64,000 nt of DNA from Chitinivorax sp. PXF-14 (lineage in GTDB: Bacteria; Pseudomonadota; Gammaproteobacteria; Burkholderiales; SCOH01). The notes beneath the pieces are model-generated. The model was not told the origin of the DNA. It ran no database searches and was given only the letters and a program-made list of their open reading frames with translations. The first letter of the stretch is position 1; the number at the start of each line of letters is the position of its first letter. Positions 25,028-35,603 of the stretch are shown piece by piece. The stretch covers positions 124,001 to 188,000 of the forward strand of contig NZ_JBFNXJ010000006.1 in the NCBI RefSeq assembly GCF_040812015.1, given 5' to 3'. Both the position numbers and the translations under genes were made by a program.

Positions 25028-26941
25028 ATGGGCAAGATTATTGGTATTGACCTCGGCACCACCAACTCCTGCGTGGCAGTGATGGAGAACGGCCAGCCGA
25101 AGGTGATTGAAAACTCGGAAGGCACGCGCACCACGCCGTCGATCATCGCTTACATGGAAGACGGCGAGATCCTGGTCGGCGCACCGGCCAAGCGCCAGGC
25201 AGTGACCAACCCGAAGCATACGCTGTTTGCGGTGAAGCGCCTGATCGGCCGCCGCTTCGAGGAAAAGGAAGTGCAGAAGGACATCGACCTGATGCCTTAC
25301 GAAATCCTCAAGGCTGACAACGGCGACGCCTGGGTCAAGGTATACGACAGGAAGCTGGCGCCGCCGCAGGTGTCGGCCGACGTGCTGCGCAAGATGAAGA
25401 AGACCGCCGAAGACTACCTCGGCGAAGAAGTGACCGAAGCGGTGATCACCGTGCCGGCCTACTTCAACGACAGCCAGCGCCAGGCAACCAAGGATGCAGG
25501 CCGCATCGCCGGCCTCGAAGTGAAGCGCATCATCAACGAGCCGACCGCGGCAGCGCTGGCTTTCGGCATGGACAAGAAAGAGGGTGACCGCAAGATCGCC
25601 GTCTACGACCTGGGCGGTGGTACTTTCGACATCTCGATCATCGAGATCGCTGAGCTCGACGGTGAGCACCAGTTCGAAGTGCTATCGACCAATGGCGACA
25701 CCTTCCTGGGCGGCGAAGACTTCGACCAGCGCATCATCGATTACATCATCGGCGAGTTCAAGAAGGACTCCGGCGTTGACCTGAAGCAGGACGTGCTGGC
25801 GCTGCAACGCCTGAAGGAAGCGGCCGAGAAGGCCAAGATCGAGCTGTCGTCGGGCCAGCAGACCGAAGTCAACCTGCCGTACATCACGGCCGACGCGACT
25901 GGGCCCAAGCACCTGGCGGTGAAGATCACCCGTGCCAAGTTCGAGAGCCTGGTGGAAGACCTGATCGAGCGTTCGATCGAGCCTTGCCGCATCGCGATCA
26001 AGGATGCCGGCCTCAAGGTCACCGATATCGACGACGTGATCCTGGTCGGCGGCCAGACCCGCATGCCCAAGGTGCAGGAGAAGGTCAAGGAGTTCTTCGG
26101 CAAGGAAGCGCGTCGCGACGTGAATCCGGACGAAGCCGTGGCCGTTGGTGCCGCGATCCAGGGCGGCGTACTGAAGGGTGATGTGAAGGATGTGCTGCTG
26201 CTCGACGTGAGCCCGCTGTCGCTCGGTATCGAGACGCTCGGTGGTGTGATGACCAAGCTGATCAAGAAGAACACCACGGTGCCGACCAAAGCCTCGCAAG
26301 TGTTCTCGACCGCCGACGACAACCAGAGCGCCGTGACCATTCACGTGCTGCAGGGTGAGCGCGAGACGGCCCATGCCAACAAGTCGCTGGGCCAGTTCAA
26401 TCTCGAGGGCATCCCGGCTGCACCGCGCGGCATGCCGCAGATCGAGGTGATCTTCGACATCGACGCCAACGGCATCCTGCACGTGTCGGCCAAGGACAAG
26501 GCCACCGGCAAGGAAAACAAGATCACCATCAAGGCGAACTCGGGCTTGTCCGAGGAAGAAATCCAGAACATGGTGAAGGATGCCGAAGCGCATGCCGACG
26601 ACGACAAGAAGCTGATGGAGCTCGTCACTGCGCGTAACCAGCTCGATGGCCTGATCCACTCAGTGAAGAAGTCGCTCGGCGAGTTCGGCGACAAGATCGG
26701 CGCCGACGACAAGGCCAAGATCGAAGCCGCGCTGAAGGATGCCGAAGGCGTGGTGAAGGGTGACGACAAGGCCGATATCGATGCCAAGGCCGAAGCGCTG
26801 ACTACTGCCGCGCACAAGCTCGCCGAGCAGATGTACGCGCAGCAGCAGCCGGAAGGCGGCGCGGCACCTGGTGCCGATGCCGGCAAGGGCGATGACGGCA
26901 ACGTGGTCGACGCTGAATTCGAAGAGGTGAAGAAGGGCTAA
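25028..26941 (+). CDS. dnaK: DnaK (Hsp70) chaperone
   Basis: A 637-residue Hsp70. The nucleotide-binding domain (1-385) begins [20 protein letters not shown] and contains [15 protein letters not shown] and [13 protein letters not shown]. The substrate-binding domain follows (390-605, with [20 protein letters not shown]). The tail has a Gly-rich segment ending in a [10 protein letters not shown] variant. A GTG frame start at 25007 was rejected because the ATG at 25028 follows AGGAAGAG and gives the standard N-terminus. It works with GrpE and DnaJ encoded on either side. Confidence 0.98.
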   Translation: MGKIIGIDLGTTNSCVAVMENGQPKVIENSEGTRTTPSIIAYMEDGEILVGAPAKRQAVTNPKHTLFAVKRLIGRRFEEKEVQKDIDLMPYEILKADNGDAWVKVYDRKLAPPQVSADVLRKMKKTAEDYLGEEVTEAVITVPAYFNDSQRQATKDAGRIAGLEVKRIINEPTAAALAFGMDKKEGDRKIAVYDLGGGTFDISIIEIAELDGEHQFEVLSTNGDTFLGGEDFDQRIIDYIIGEFKKDSGVDLKQDVLALQRLKEAAEKAKIELSSGQQTEVNLPYITADATGPKHLAVKITRAKFESLVEDLIERSIEPCRIAIKDAGLKVTDIDDVILVGGQTRMPKVQEKVKEFFGKEARRDVNPDEAVAVGAAIQGGVLKGDVKDVLLLDVSPLSLGIETLGGVMTKLIKKNTTVPTKASQVFSTADDNQSAVTIHVLQGERETAHANKSLGQFNLEGIPAAPRGMPQIEVIFDIDANGILHVSAKDKATGKENKITIKANSGLSEEEIQNMVKDAEAHADDDKKLMELVTARNQLDGLIHSVKKSLGEFGDKIGADDKAKIEAALKDAEGVVKGDDKADIDAKAEALTTAAHKLAEQMYAQQQPEGGAAPGADAGKGDDGNVVDAEFEEVKKG

Positions 26942-26977
26942 GCCCGGTCGTCCGCCGCGCGAGTGGTGTGACGTTCT

Positions 26978-27028
26978 GGCCGGATTGTGGTCGTTGCGCT
27001 CGGCGCGGCACCCGGTCCGGCCGTTTTC
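26978..27028 (+). terminator. Possible weak terminator or attenuator between dnaK and dnaJ
   Basis: GGCCGGA (26978-26984) pairs with TCCGGCC (27016-27022) and is followed by GTTTTCG. The 31-nt loop is itself GC-rich. It could reduce dnaJ expression relative to dnaK, but the T run is short. Confidence 0.35.
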
Positions 27029-27098
27029 GTGATGAAGGCCATCGCGCCCGTGAGCTGCGGCGCACGATGGCGTGCTGCAAATGACGATGTGAACGACC

Positions 27099-28226
27099 AT
27101 GTCGAAAAAAGACTACTACGAAGTGCTGGGCCTGAATCGCGATGTGTCGGAAGACGACATCAAGAAGGCCTATCGCAAGCTCGCGATGAAATACCATCCG
27201 GACCGCAACCCGGATAATCCGCAGGCGGAAGAGAAGTTCAAAGAGGCCAAGGAGGCCTACGAAATTCTCTCCGACGATCAGAAGCGCGCGGCCTATGACC
27301 AGTACGGTCATGCCGGCGTCGATCCGCAGGCCGGCATGGGCGGCGGTGGCGGACAAGGCTTCGGCGGCTTTGCCGATGCCTTTGGCGACATCTTCGGCGA
27401 TATCTTCGGCGGCGGCCGGGGGGGCGGCGGGCGCTCGAATGTCTACCGTGGCGCGGACCTGCGCTACAACCTCGAAATCACGCTCGAAGAGGCTGCGCGC
27501 GGCTGCGAGAAGCAGATTCGCATCCCAACCATGGAAGAGTGCGGCACCTGCCACGGCAGCGGCGCCAAGCCCGGCACGCAGGCCAAGACCTGCTCGACCT
27601 GCGGTGGCCACGGCCAGGTGCGCATGCAGCAGGGCTTCTTCTCGATCCAGCAGGCCTGCCCGACCTGCCACGGCACCGGCAAGGTGATTCCCGATCCATG
27701 CAACACCTGCCATGGCGCGGGCCGCGTCAAGTCGCACAAGACCTTGTCGGTGAAAATTCCGGCCGGGATCGACGAGGGCGATCGCATCCGCCTGGCTGGC
27801 GAAGGCGAGCACGGCACCAATGGCGGCCCCAACGGCGACCTGTATGTGCAGATGCACATCAAGGAGCACGCGGTATTCCAGCGTGATGGCGTGGACTTGC
27901 ATTGCGAGATGCCGATCAGCTTCTCCACTGCGGCACTCGGCGGCGAGATCGAAATCCCCACGCTCGATGGCGCGGCGAAGATCAAGATCCCGGCGGAAAC
28001 CCAGTCCGGCAAGGTGTTCCGCCTGCGTGGCAAGGGCATCAAGCCGGTACGTGGCTCGATCCCGGGCGACCTGATGTGCCATGTCGTGGTGGAAACGCCG
28101 GTGAACCTGACCTCGCGGCAGAAAGAACTGCTGCGCGAGTTCGAGGAAATCTCGCAAAGCGACAGCGCCGTGCACAACCCGCGCGCCAAGTCGTGGATGG
28201 ACAAGGTCAAGGACTTCTTCAGCTGA
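27099..28226 (+). CDS. dnaJ: DnaJ (Hsp40) co-chaperone
   Basis: A 375-residue class I J-protein. The J domain (1-70) has the HPD motif in [11 protein letters not shown] Gly/Phe-rich region follows (about 77-112). The zinc domain has all four CxxCxGxG repeats ([32 protein letters not shown]). The C-terminal substrate-binding domains follow. It stimulates DnaK ATPase and delivers substrates. It lies 157 bp after dnaK and ends just before a strong terminator. Confidence 0.98.
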   Translation: MSKKDYYEVLGLNRDVSEDDIKKAYRKLAMKYHPDRNPDNPQAEEKFKEAKEAYEILSDDQKRAAYDQYGHAGVDPQAGMGGGGGQGFGGFADAFGDIFGDIFGGGRGGGGRSNVYRGADLRYNLEITLEEAARGCEKQIRIPTMEECGTCHGSGAKPGTQAKTCSTCGGHGQVRMQQGFFSIQQACPTCHGTGKVIPDPCNTCHGAGRVKSHKTLSVKIPAGIDEGDRIRLAGEGEHGTNGGPNGDLYVQMHIKEHAVFQRDGVDLHCEMPISFSTAALGGEIEIPTLDGAAKIKIPAETQSGKVFRLRGKGIKPVRGSIPGDLMCHVVVETPVNLTSRQKELLREFEEISQSDSAVHNPRAKSWMDKVKDFFS

Positions 28227-28258
28227 ACACCGCTCGCGCCCGCCTTGGGTGGGGCAGG

Positions 28259-28288
28259 AAAAACGGGCCGGAGACGGCCCGTTTTTTT
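28259..28288 (+). terminator. Terminator after dnaJ
   Basis: ACGGGCCG-GAGA-CGGCCCGT stem-loop followed by seven T, 37 bp past the dnaJ stop. It closes the chaperone cluster. Confidence 0.9.
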
Positions 28289-28503
28289 CGGACTTGGAAA
28301 GGGCTGAGCTGGTAGCCGGGCAGCGGTGCCGCGCAACTTGCATGCCTTGCCATCCGTCAAGGCCTGGAGCAAGCTCTTGCTCGGTTCGTTTTTACCAGTT
28401 ATTTCAAATGCATATTGACGCTGGCGTGAGCGCTGGGGCTGCCTTGCGGGGCCGGATCGGTTAAACTTGCCGCCTTTACGGTACGAAGCAGGAATCCCCC
28501 ACC

Positions 28504-29622
28504 ATGCAACGAGTCGTCATCAGCGGTACCGGACTCTATACCCCGCCTTATTCGATCAGCAACGAAGAGCTGGTCGCCGCCTTCAACGAATATGTCGCAC
28601 TGACCAACGAAGCCAACCGCGCAGCCATCGAGGCCGGCGACATGGCACCGCTGGCGCCGTCCAGCGTCGAATTCATCGAGAAGGCATCGGGCATCAAGAG
28701 CCGCTATGTGATGGAAAAGAGCGGTATTCTCGACCCGGCTCGCATGCATCCGCACATTCCCGAGCGCCCCAACGAGGCGCTGTCGCTGCAGGCCGAGATT
28801 GCCGTGGCGGCGGCGCGCGAGGCACTGGCCAACGCCGGCCGCCGCGCCGACGAGGTCGATGCGGTGATCGTTGCCTGCTCCAATATGCAGCGGCCTTATC
28901 CGGCGGTGTCGATCGAAATCCAGCAGGCGCTGGGGTGTGGTGGCTACGCCTTTGACATGAACGTGGCGTGCTCCTCGGCGACCTTCGGTATCGAGCAGGC
29001 CGCCAACGCGATCAAGGCGGGCACGGCGCGCGTGGTGCTGGTGCTGAACCCGGAAATCTGCTCGGGCCACCTCGAATTCCGCGACCGCGATTGCCACTTC
29101 ATCTTTGGCGACGTGTGCACGGCCGTCGTGCTTGAGGCCGAAGGCGAGGCGAAAGCCGGCTCATTCGAGGTGCTCGGCACCAAGCTGGCGACGGTGTTTT
29201 CGAACAATATCCGCAACAACTTCGGCTTTCTCAACCGCTTCGACGAGTCGGGCATAGGCGCCCGCGACAAGCTCTTCGTGCAGGAAGGCCGCAAGGTGTT
29301 CAAGGAAGTCTGCCCGATGGTGGCGGAGCATGTCGGCAGCCATCTACAGGCTCACGACATCGCACCGACCGACGTCAAACGCTACTGGCTGCACCAGGCC
29401 AACCTGGCGATGAACCAGCTGATCGTCAAGCGCTTGCTGGGGCGCGATGCCTCGCTCGAAGAGGCACCGGTGATCCTCGACGAATACGCGAACACCAGCT
29501 CGGCTGGCTCCATCATCGCCTTCCACAAGTACTCGGGCGATCTGGCCGCCGGCGAGCTGGGCGTAATTTCGTCGTTCGGCGCGGGCTATTCGGTCGGTAG
29601 CGTGATCCTGCGCAAGCTCTGA
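28504..29622 (+). CDS. Beta-ketoacyl-ACP synthase III family enzyme (long FabH-like form)
   Basis: A 372-residue thiolase-fold enzyme with the KAS III triad: Cys156 in [10 protein letters not shown], His297 in LHQAN and Asn330 in YANTSSAG. These residues condense an acyl-CoA with malonyl-ACP in FabH. The protein is about 55 residues longer than classical FabH; the extra length includes a segment near residues 25-85. It stands alone, away from any fab cluster, so it may be a second, specialised KAS III rather than the main FabH. Terminators on both sides make it a single-gene unit. Confidence 0.85.
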   Translation: MQRVVISGTGLYTPPYSISNEELVAAFNEYVALTNEANRAAIEAGDMAPLAPSSVEFIEKASGIKSRYVMEKSGILDPARMHPHIPERPNEALSLQAEIAVAAAREALANAGRRADEVDAVIVACSNMQRPYPAVSIEIQQALGCGGYAFDMNVACSSATFGIEQAANAIKAGTARVVLVLNPEICSGHLEFRDRDCHFIFGDVCTAVVLEAEGEAKAGSFEVLGTKLATVFSNNIRNNFGFLNRFDESGIGARDKLFVQEGRKVFKEVCPMVAEHVGSHLQAHDIAPTDVKRYWLHQANLAMNQLIVKRLLGRDASLEEAPVILDEYANTSSAGSIIAFHKYSGDLAAGELGVISSFGAGYSVGSVILRKL

Positions 29623-29644
29623 ACGCCGCAGCGGCTGCAACGAC

Positions 29645-29671
29645 AAACCGCGGGTGCGCCCGCGGTTTTTT
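29645..29671 (+). terminator. Terminator after the KAS III gene
   Basis: AAACCGCGGG-TGCG-CCCGCGGTTT with trailing T run; a 10-bp perfect stem. Confidence 0.9.
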
Positions 29672-29719
29672 CATGCCGCGAGCTTGGAAGCCGCTCTGCG
29701 CCTCACGTAGAATCAATGG

Positions 29720-31492
29720 ATGGCAGCGAGGGGGACGGTATTGACGCGGGTTCGCGGATTTCAGGTGGGATGCATGATGCTGGCCTTGGCCCTGGCAAGG
29801 GCTGCCTACGCGGCCGACTTCGGCTACAGCGTCGAGGTCGATGCTGACGACTCGGCGCTGACATCGCTGCTCGAGCGTTATCTCGACATCGTCAAATATC
29901 GCGGCAACGAGCTGATGTCGCCCGACCAGCTGCGCCGGCTTTATCGCGACATGCCCGCGCAGGCGGCCGACCTGCTGGCGACCGAGGGCTATTTTTCGCC
30001 GAAGATCACGCCCACGCTCAGCGAGACCGGCCAGCACTGGCAGGTGGGGCTGAAGGTGCAGGCGGGCGAGCCGACCCTGATCGATACGCTCGACCTGACC
30101 GTTGACGGCGCGCTCAATGACGAGCCCGATGCCGAGCGCCGCAAGCGTGCCATGCAGCGGGCCTGGCCGCTGAAGCCGGGGCTGCAGTTTCGCCAGGCCG
30201 ATTGGGTGGACGCCAAGCGCCGCGCCTTGCAGGTGCTGCTGACCGATCGCTTCCCGGCTGCCACAGTCGCCGACAGCGAGGCGCGCATCGACCCGGCGAG
30301 CAACCGCGCGCAGCTCCGCGTCAAATACGACAGCGGACCGCGTTTCACGCTGGGGGCGGTGAGCGTGGCCGGCTTGCAACGTTATCCGCAGGCGATCGTC
30401 GACCATCTGCACGAAATCCGTCCCGGCGACCCATACGACTATGCCAAGCTCAGCGAGCTGCAATCCGCGCTGCTGGCCACGCCTTATTTCAAGTCGGTGT
30501 ATGTCGAGGTGGAAACCGACCCTGCCGCACCCGAGCAGGTGCCGGTCAAGGTGACCGTGGTCGAGGCGCCGCTGCAGAAGATCTCGCTCGGCGTCGGCTA
30601 TGGCACCGACAAGGGGGCACGCACCGAGGCCGATTACCGCTACAACAACGTGCTCGACCGGGGCTGGCTGTTCCGTGCCAAGACCACCATCGAGCAGCGC
30701 CAGCAGACCGGGGAAGTCGGCATCGACCTGCCGCGCAATGCAAAGGGCTATTACGACGGCGCCTACGCGCGCATCAACCGGCAGGAGGCCCAGGGCCTGG
30801 TGACGGCGAAGAAGGAAACCGGTGCGACCCGCTCGCGCAGCAAGGGCATCATCACCACCTCGCTCGGCGTCAGCTATCTGACCGAGGATGCGACGCTCGG
30901 CGACGTGCACACCAGCAACCAGGCGCTGACGCTCTCGTACAAATGGGTGCGCCGCGATGTCGACAACGTGCTCGACCCGCGCCGCGGCAATGTGATCGAG
31001 CTGCAGAGCGCGGGCGCGGTGCGTGGCATGTTGTCGGATACCTCGTTCGTGCGCGGCTACGCGCGCGGCGTGCTCTACCACTCGTTTGGCGCCGGGCGCA
31101 CGGTGCAGCTGCGCGGCGAGGCCGGGCAGGTGGTGGCGGAAGACGCTGCCCGCGTGCCGACCGATTGGCTGTTCCGCGTCGGCGGCTCGGGCTCGGTGCG
31201 TGGCTACGCCTTCGAGAGCCTCGGCGTGCCGGCCGAGGGCGGCGTCCAGCCCGGCAAGGTGATGGCAACCACCTCGGTCGAGTACCAGCAGCATGTGGTC
31301 GGCAACTGGCGGGCCGCCGTATTCGTCGATGCGGGTAATGCGGCGGAATCCTGGCAGTCGTTTCATTTCGCCCGCGGTTATGGTGCAGGCGCGCGCTGGA
31401 AGAGCCCGGTCGGACCGTTTGCCCTCGATCTCGCCTATGGCGAGGATGCCCGCAAGTGGCGCCTGCATTTCACGCTCGGCGTGGCTTTCTGA
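29720..31492 (+). CDS. tamA: TamA, Omp85-family outer-membrane assembly protein
   Basis: A 590-residue Omp85 protein. The N-terminus carries a signal peptide ending at AYA/ADF (from about residue 15). Three POTRA-like domains follow (about 35-275; for example RPGDPYDYAKLSELQSALLA), then a 16-strand barrel with the lid-lock motif VRGYAFESLG. The ATG at 29720 gives a long leader; an in-frame ATG at 29774 would give a very short one. It partners with TamB, encoded 9 bp downstream, in outer-membrane protein or lipid assembly. Confidence 0.93.
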   Translation: MAARGTVLTRVRGFQVGCMMLALALARAAYAADFGYSVEVDADDSALTSLLERYLDIVKYRGNELMSPDQLRRLYRDMPAQAADLLATEGYFSPKITPTLSETGQHWQVGLKVQAGEPTLIDTLDLTVDGALNDEPDAERRKRAMQRAWPLKPGLQFRQADWVDAKRRALQVLLTDRFPAATVADSEARIDPASNRAQLRVKYDSGPRFTLGAVSVAGLQRYPQAIVDHLHEIRPGDPYDYAKLSELQSALLATPYFKSVYVEVETDPAAPEQVPVKVTVVEAPLQKISLGVGYGTDKGARTEADYRYNNVLDRGWLFRAKTTIEQRQQTGEVGIDLPRNAKGYYDGAYARINRQEAQGLVTAKKETGATRSRSKGIITTSLGVSYLTEDATLGDVHTSNQALTLSYKWVRRDVDNVLDPRRGNVIELQSAGAVRGMLSDTSFVRGYARGVLYHSFGAGRTVQLRGEAGQVVAEDAARVPTDWLFRVGGSGSVRGYAFESLGVPAEGGVQPGKVMATTSVEYQQHVVGNWRAAVFVDAGNAAESWQSFHFARGYGAGARWKSPVGPFALDLAYGEDARKWRLHFTLGVAF

Positions 31493-31501
31493 CCTAACCC
31501 G

Positions 31502-34500
31502 ATGGCTGACACCGTTCCTCCTGCTCCCTCACGGCCTGGCCGCTCCTTCGCGCGCCGTGCGTTGCGCGCGGTGTTGGCAGCGCTGCTGTTGGCCGTGTTC
31601 ATCCTCGTTGGACTCGGGCTGCTGCTCGGCAGCGAGCGCGGCCTGTCATGGAGCGTGGCGGCCATCAACCGGCTGGCCGCCGGCACGCTGGCGATCGATC
31701 ATACGAGCGGCTCGCTGCGGCGCCACCTGACCGTGCTCGGGCTCAAGCTCGATGTCGGCGACACGCATGCCCGGGTCGACCGGGCCGAGCTCGACTGGCG
31801 GCCGCTCGCGCTGCTGCACGGCAAGCTCGACATCGCCTCGTTCACCATCGGCAGCCTCACCATCGACAGCAAGCCCAGCGACCAGCCGACACCATTTCCC
31901 ACCAGACTGCGCCTGCCGCTCGCGCTCGAAGTCGGGCAGCTGAGCATCGGCCGGCTGTGGCTCGCCCAAAGCAAGCTTGAGCTCACCGGCATCGCCGCAA
32001 CACTGAGTAGCGACGGCCTGCGCCATCGGCTGCAGCTGGCCTCGCTGCATACCCCGTGGGGCCGCGCCAACGGGCGCCTGGCGCTGACGGGCGATGCGCC
32101 CTATGCGCTCGATGGCTCGGTCGCCTTCGATGGCGGCCTCGATACTCATCCGGTCAGCGGCACGGCGACGCTGAGCGGCAACCTGCGCCAGTTGCGCGTG
32201 GCGTCGCAACTGCGCAGCGGCGATGCGGGTGTGGTGCTCGATGCGCGGCTGGTGCCGTTCGCCACCAGCCTGCCCGGGCGTATCCACTCGCTGCGGGCCG
32301 AGCTGCGTGATGTCGAGCTGCCGGTATTCCTGCCCGGCGCGCCCAAGGCCAGGCTGGCCGGCGGTGTCTATGTCGAGCCGGCGGCCGGCGGCTGGCGCGG
32401 CCATGTCGACCTCGCCAACGGGGAGGCCGGCGCGATCGATGCCGGGCGCATCCCGGTCGAGCGCCTGGCCGGCGAGCTGCATTTTGATGGGAAGCGCCTG
32501 CTTGCCCACGAGCTGACCGCCTATCGCGCCGGCGGCTCGCTGCGCGTCAACGGCAGTGCTGCCACCGGGGCGCTGGCGCTCTCTGGCGAGGCCCGCGCGA
32601 TTGATCCCCGTTCGATCTACTCAAGCCTGGTCAAGGGCGCGGCGAGCGGCACGCTCAAGCTGACGGGGCCGCTGATCGAGCCGCGTCTCGAAGTCGAGCT
32701 GGCCGACCCCCGTCTCGGGCTTGCCGGTGCGATGCGCTGGGCCCGCCAGACCGGGCATGAGGCCATCGTGATCGAGCGCGCGCGGTTCACCCACGCCGGC
32801 GGCGAGGCCGACATCAGCGGCCGGCTGGGGCTGGATTCCCGGCTCGACTACGCGGCCGAGGTGGTGCTGCGCCGCTTCCATCCAGATGCCTTTGTGGCCA
32901 TGCCGCGCTCCGAGTTCAATCTCACCGCCAAGGCGCATGGCGCCTTCAAGCCGAACTGGCGGGTGGACGCCCAGTTCAAGCTGCTGGACAGCCACTATGG
33001 CCGTATTCCGCTATCCGGCGAGGGCGCGCTGGCCATTGGCCCGACGCGGCTCGAACAGGCCGATCTCAGCCTGCGTGTTGCCGCCAACACGCTGCGGGCG
33101 AAAGGACGGCTGGGCCTGGCCGACGACAGGCTGCTGCTCGACATCGATGCGCCCGACCTGGCGTTGCCGGGCTTGCCGCTGGCCGGCAAGGCCAAGGGGA
33201 AGATCACCCTGAGCGGGCCGTTTGCGCAGGTGGCGGTCGAGGGCGACATGCAGGTCGACGGCCTGCGCCTGCCGGGCAATACGACGATCGAGCATCTGGC
33301 CGCGACGCTGAAGCTGCAGGCCAGCGCCACAGGGCGCGCCGATGCCAAGGTGACGGCCGCTGGCGTGCAAGCGGGCGGCCAGCACATTGACAAGGCCGAG
33401 CTGACGCTGGCCGGCACGCGTGCGGCCCACGACCTGGCGTTCGTGGCGACAGGCCAGCTCGCCGATACCGCAGTGGACATGAGCCTGGCTGCCCATGGCG
33501 CGCTCGGCGATGGCTGGCACTGGCAGGGCACGCTGCAGCGGCTCGACAACAAGGGGCGCTACGCCGTCGCCCTGATGGCACCGGTGAGCCTGGCGCTGGC
33601 GCCCGACGCCGCCAGCCTCGGTGCGGCCCGGCTGAAGCTCATCGACACCGAGCTTCAGCTGGACACGCTCGACTGGTCCGGCGGGCGCGTCAGTACGCGG
33701 GGTGCGGCGCAGGCGGTCGATCTGGCCAGCCTGATCCGTTTCTCGGGCAGGGAGCTGCCGCTCAGTACCGACCTGGTGTTCGGGCTGCGCTGGGATCTCA
33801 AGCTCGCCGACCATCTCAACGGCACGCTCGAACTCACCCGCCAGCGCGGCGACCTGGTGCTCGAAGAGGTCGGCTCCGCCGACGGGCTGCCGATGAAGCT
33901 CGAGCGTGCCGCGATAGTGCTGCGCGCCGTGAATGACCACCTGACGGGCCAGGCCGAGCTCAAGTCGACCACGCTCGGCGCGCTGGCGGGCGACGTGGAT
34001 GTATTCGTCACCCGTGGCGAGCAGGGGTGGCAGGTGTCACGCACGACACCGTATGCCTGGAAGCTGGCCGGCGAGATGAGCTCCATCGCCTGGGCGGGCC
34101 CGCTGCTCGGCCCGGTGACGAAGCTGGGCGGGCGCCTGGCGGTCGACCTGCGTGCGCAGGGTTTCGTCGGCAAACCCAATCTGGCCGGCTGGCTCAAGGC
34201 CAGCGAGGTGAAACTGAGCGACCCGGAGCGCGGTGTCGATTTCAAGGATGGGCGCGTCAGTGCGGTGTTCCAGCAGGACCGCGTGGTAATGCAGGACTTC
34301 CATCTGGCGGCAGGCAAGGGCACCTTGACCGGCAGCGGCACGCTGCTGCTCGGGCTGGATATGCCCAGTGTCGACATGAAGCTGGTGGCCAGACAGTTTG
34401 CCGTGCTCACCCGGCCTGACCGGCAACTGACGGTGACGGGTGAGGGCGGTGTGCGCTATGTCGACCAGCAATTGCACATCGATGCCAAGCTGAGTGCCGA

Positions 34501-35368
34501 CAGTGGCCACTTCGAAGTCGGCAATAGTGATGTGCCGGCGCTCGGCGACGATGTCGTGGTGGTCGGCCGCGCGCCGCGCAATGCGAAGAAAGGCGGTTCG
34601 CTGCCGCTCTACCTGACGGCCAGCTTCGATCTGGGCGAGCGCCTGACGGTGCGCGGCAAGGGCCTCGACGCCACGCTGGGCGGCTCGGTGCTGCTCCGGG
34701 CCGCGCCCAAGCGTGCGCTGACGGCGGCCGGCACGGTCACCGTGACGCGGGGGCGCTATACCGCCTACGGCCAGAACCTGAGCGTGAGCCGCGGCAACAT
34801 CAGTTTTCAGGGACCGATCGACAATCCGCTGCTCGACATCGTCGCCATCCGCCCGGGGCTGAGCGTCGAGGTCGGCGTGCAGGTCAGCGGTACGGCGCTG
34901 GCGCCACGCGTCCAGCTCACCTCCGACACGCCGATGCCGGATGCCGAGAAACTGTCCTGGCTGGTGCTCGGCAAGCCCAGCTCGGGGCTGAAGCAGGGCG
35001 ATGCCGCTTCGCTATTGATGGTGGCGAGCGGCCTGCTGGGCGGCGATACGGCCAACTCGCTGGTCAAGTCGCTGGCCGACAGCGTGGGGCTCGACGAGAT
35101 CAGCATCGGCCAGAGCGAGAACACGACGAGCAACGGCAGCAATGGCAGCAGCGCCAGCAGCAATGGCGAAAGCAATCTGTCGACCCAGGTGGTGACGCTC
35201 GGCAAGCGCCTGTCCGATCGTGCCTACCTTGCCTACGAGCAAGGCCTGACGGGGGCCAGCGCCGCCCTCAAGCTCACTTACCAGCTCACCCGCAGCCTCT
35301 CCTTCGTGGCGCGTGCCGGCCAGCAGCAAAGCCAGGTCGACCTGTTCTACACCCACGCCTTCGACTGA
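31502..35368 (+). CDS. tamB: TamB, large inner-membrane-anchored translocation/assembly protein
   Basis: A 1288-residue protein. One N-terminal membrane helix (about 21-42, RAVLAALLLAVFILVGLGLL) is followed by a very long, repetitive beta-rich region (AsmA-like, residues 60-950) and the conserved C-terminal DUF490/TamB domain (about 950-1288, with RGRYTAYGQNLSVSRGNISF and LDIVAIRP). It spans the periplasm as a groove-like bridge and docks on TamA. A Ser/Asn/Gly-rich insert lies near residues 1200-1222. The length is in the usual TamB range. Confidence 0.93.
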   Translation: MADTVPPAPSRPGRSFARRALRAVLAALLLAVFILVGLGLLLGSERGLSWSVAAINRLAAGTLAIDHTSGSLRRHLTVLGLKLDVGDTHARVDRAELDWRPLALLHGKLDIASFTIGSLTIDSKPSDQPTPFPTRLRLPLALEVGQLSIGRLWLAQSKLELTGIAATLSSDGLRHRLQLASLHTPWGRANGRLALTGDAPYALDGSVAFDGGLDTHPVSGTATLSGNLRQLRVASQLRSGDAGVVLDARLVPFATSLPGRIHSLRAELRDVELPVFLPGAPKARLAGGVYVEPAAGGWRGHVDLANGEAGAIDAGRIPVERLAGELHFDGKRLLAHELTAYRAGGSLRVNGSAATGALALSGEARAIDPRSIYSSLVKGAASGTLKLTGPLIEPRLEVELADPRLGLAGAMRWARQTGHEAIVIERARFTHAGGEADISGRLGLDSRLDYAAEVVLRRFHPDAFVAMPRSEFNLTAKAHGAFKPNWRVDAQFKLLDSHYGRIPLSGEGALAIGPTRLEQADLSLRVAANTLRAKGRLGLADDRLLLDIDAPDLALPGLPLAGKAKGKITLSGPFAQVAVEGDMQVDGLRLPGNTTIEHLAATLKLQASATGRADAKVTAAGVQAGGQHIDKAELTLAGTRAAHDLAFVATGQLADTAVDMSLAAHGALGDGWHWQGTLQRLDNKGRYAVALMAPVSLALAPDAASLGAARLKLIDTELQLDTLDWSGGRVSTRGAAQAVDLASLIRFSGRELPLSTDLVFGLRWDLKLADHLNGTLELTRQRGDLVLEEVGSADGLPMKLERAAIVLRAVNDHLTGQAELKSTTLGALAGDVDVFVTRGEQGWQVSRTTPYAWKLAGEMSSIAWAGPLLGPVTKLGGRLAVDLRAQGFVGKPNLAGWLKASEVKLSDPERGVDFKDGRVSAVFQQDRVVMQDFHLAAGKGTLTGSGTLLLGLDMPSVDMKLVARQFAVLTRPDRQLTVTGEGGVRYVDQQLHIDAKLSADSGHFEVGNSDVPALGDDVVVVGRAPRNAKKGGSLPLYLTASFDLGERLTVRGKGLDATLGGSVLLRAAPKRALTAAGTVTVTRGRYTAYGQNLSVSRGNISFQGPIDNPLLDIVAIRPGLSVEVGVQVSGTALAPRVQLTSDTPMPDAEKLSWLVLGKPSSGLKQGDAASLLMVASGLLGGDTANSLVKSLADSVGLDEISIGQSENTTSNGSNGSSASSNGESNLSTQVVTLGKRLSDRAYLAYEQGLTGASAALKLTYQLTRSLSFVARAGQQQSQVDLFYTHAFD

Positions 35369-35603
35369 TCCCGGTCCCGACCGCCAGCCCGGTTTGTGGG
35401 CATTTTTGCAACAGCCGACTACACTCAAGTCACGTTGCGAGACTGGCTGGCTGCCGCCCGCGCGATGGTCGTGATAAGTTATCGCCCGTGCGTGCATACG
35501 CATTCAGGCTGTAGGACGCTGTCTGGACGATCCAGGGGCAACCCCGAATCGCCAGCGGTGATCTTGATATATACCCATACAACACCGTCTGAGAGGAAAA
35601 GAC

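Noticed and set aside
35584-35592. Partial resemblance (CCGTCTGA) to the Neisseria DNA uptake sequence
   Set aside because: It is a single incomplete copy; no full 10-mer was noticed in the window.
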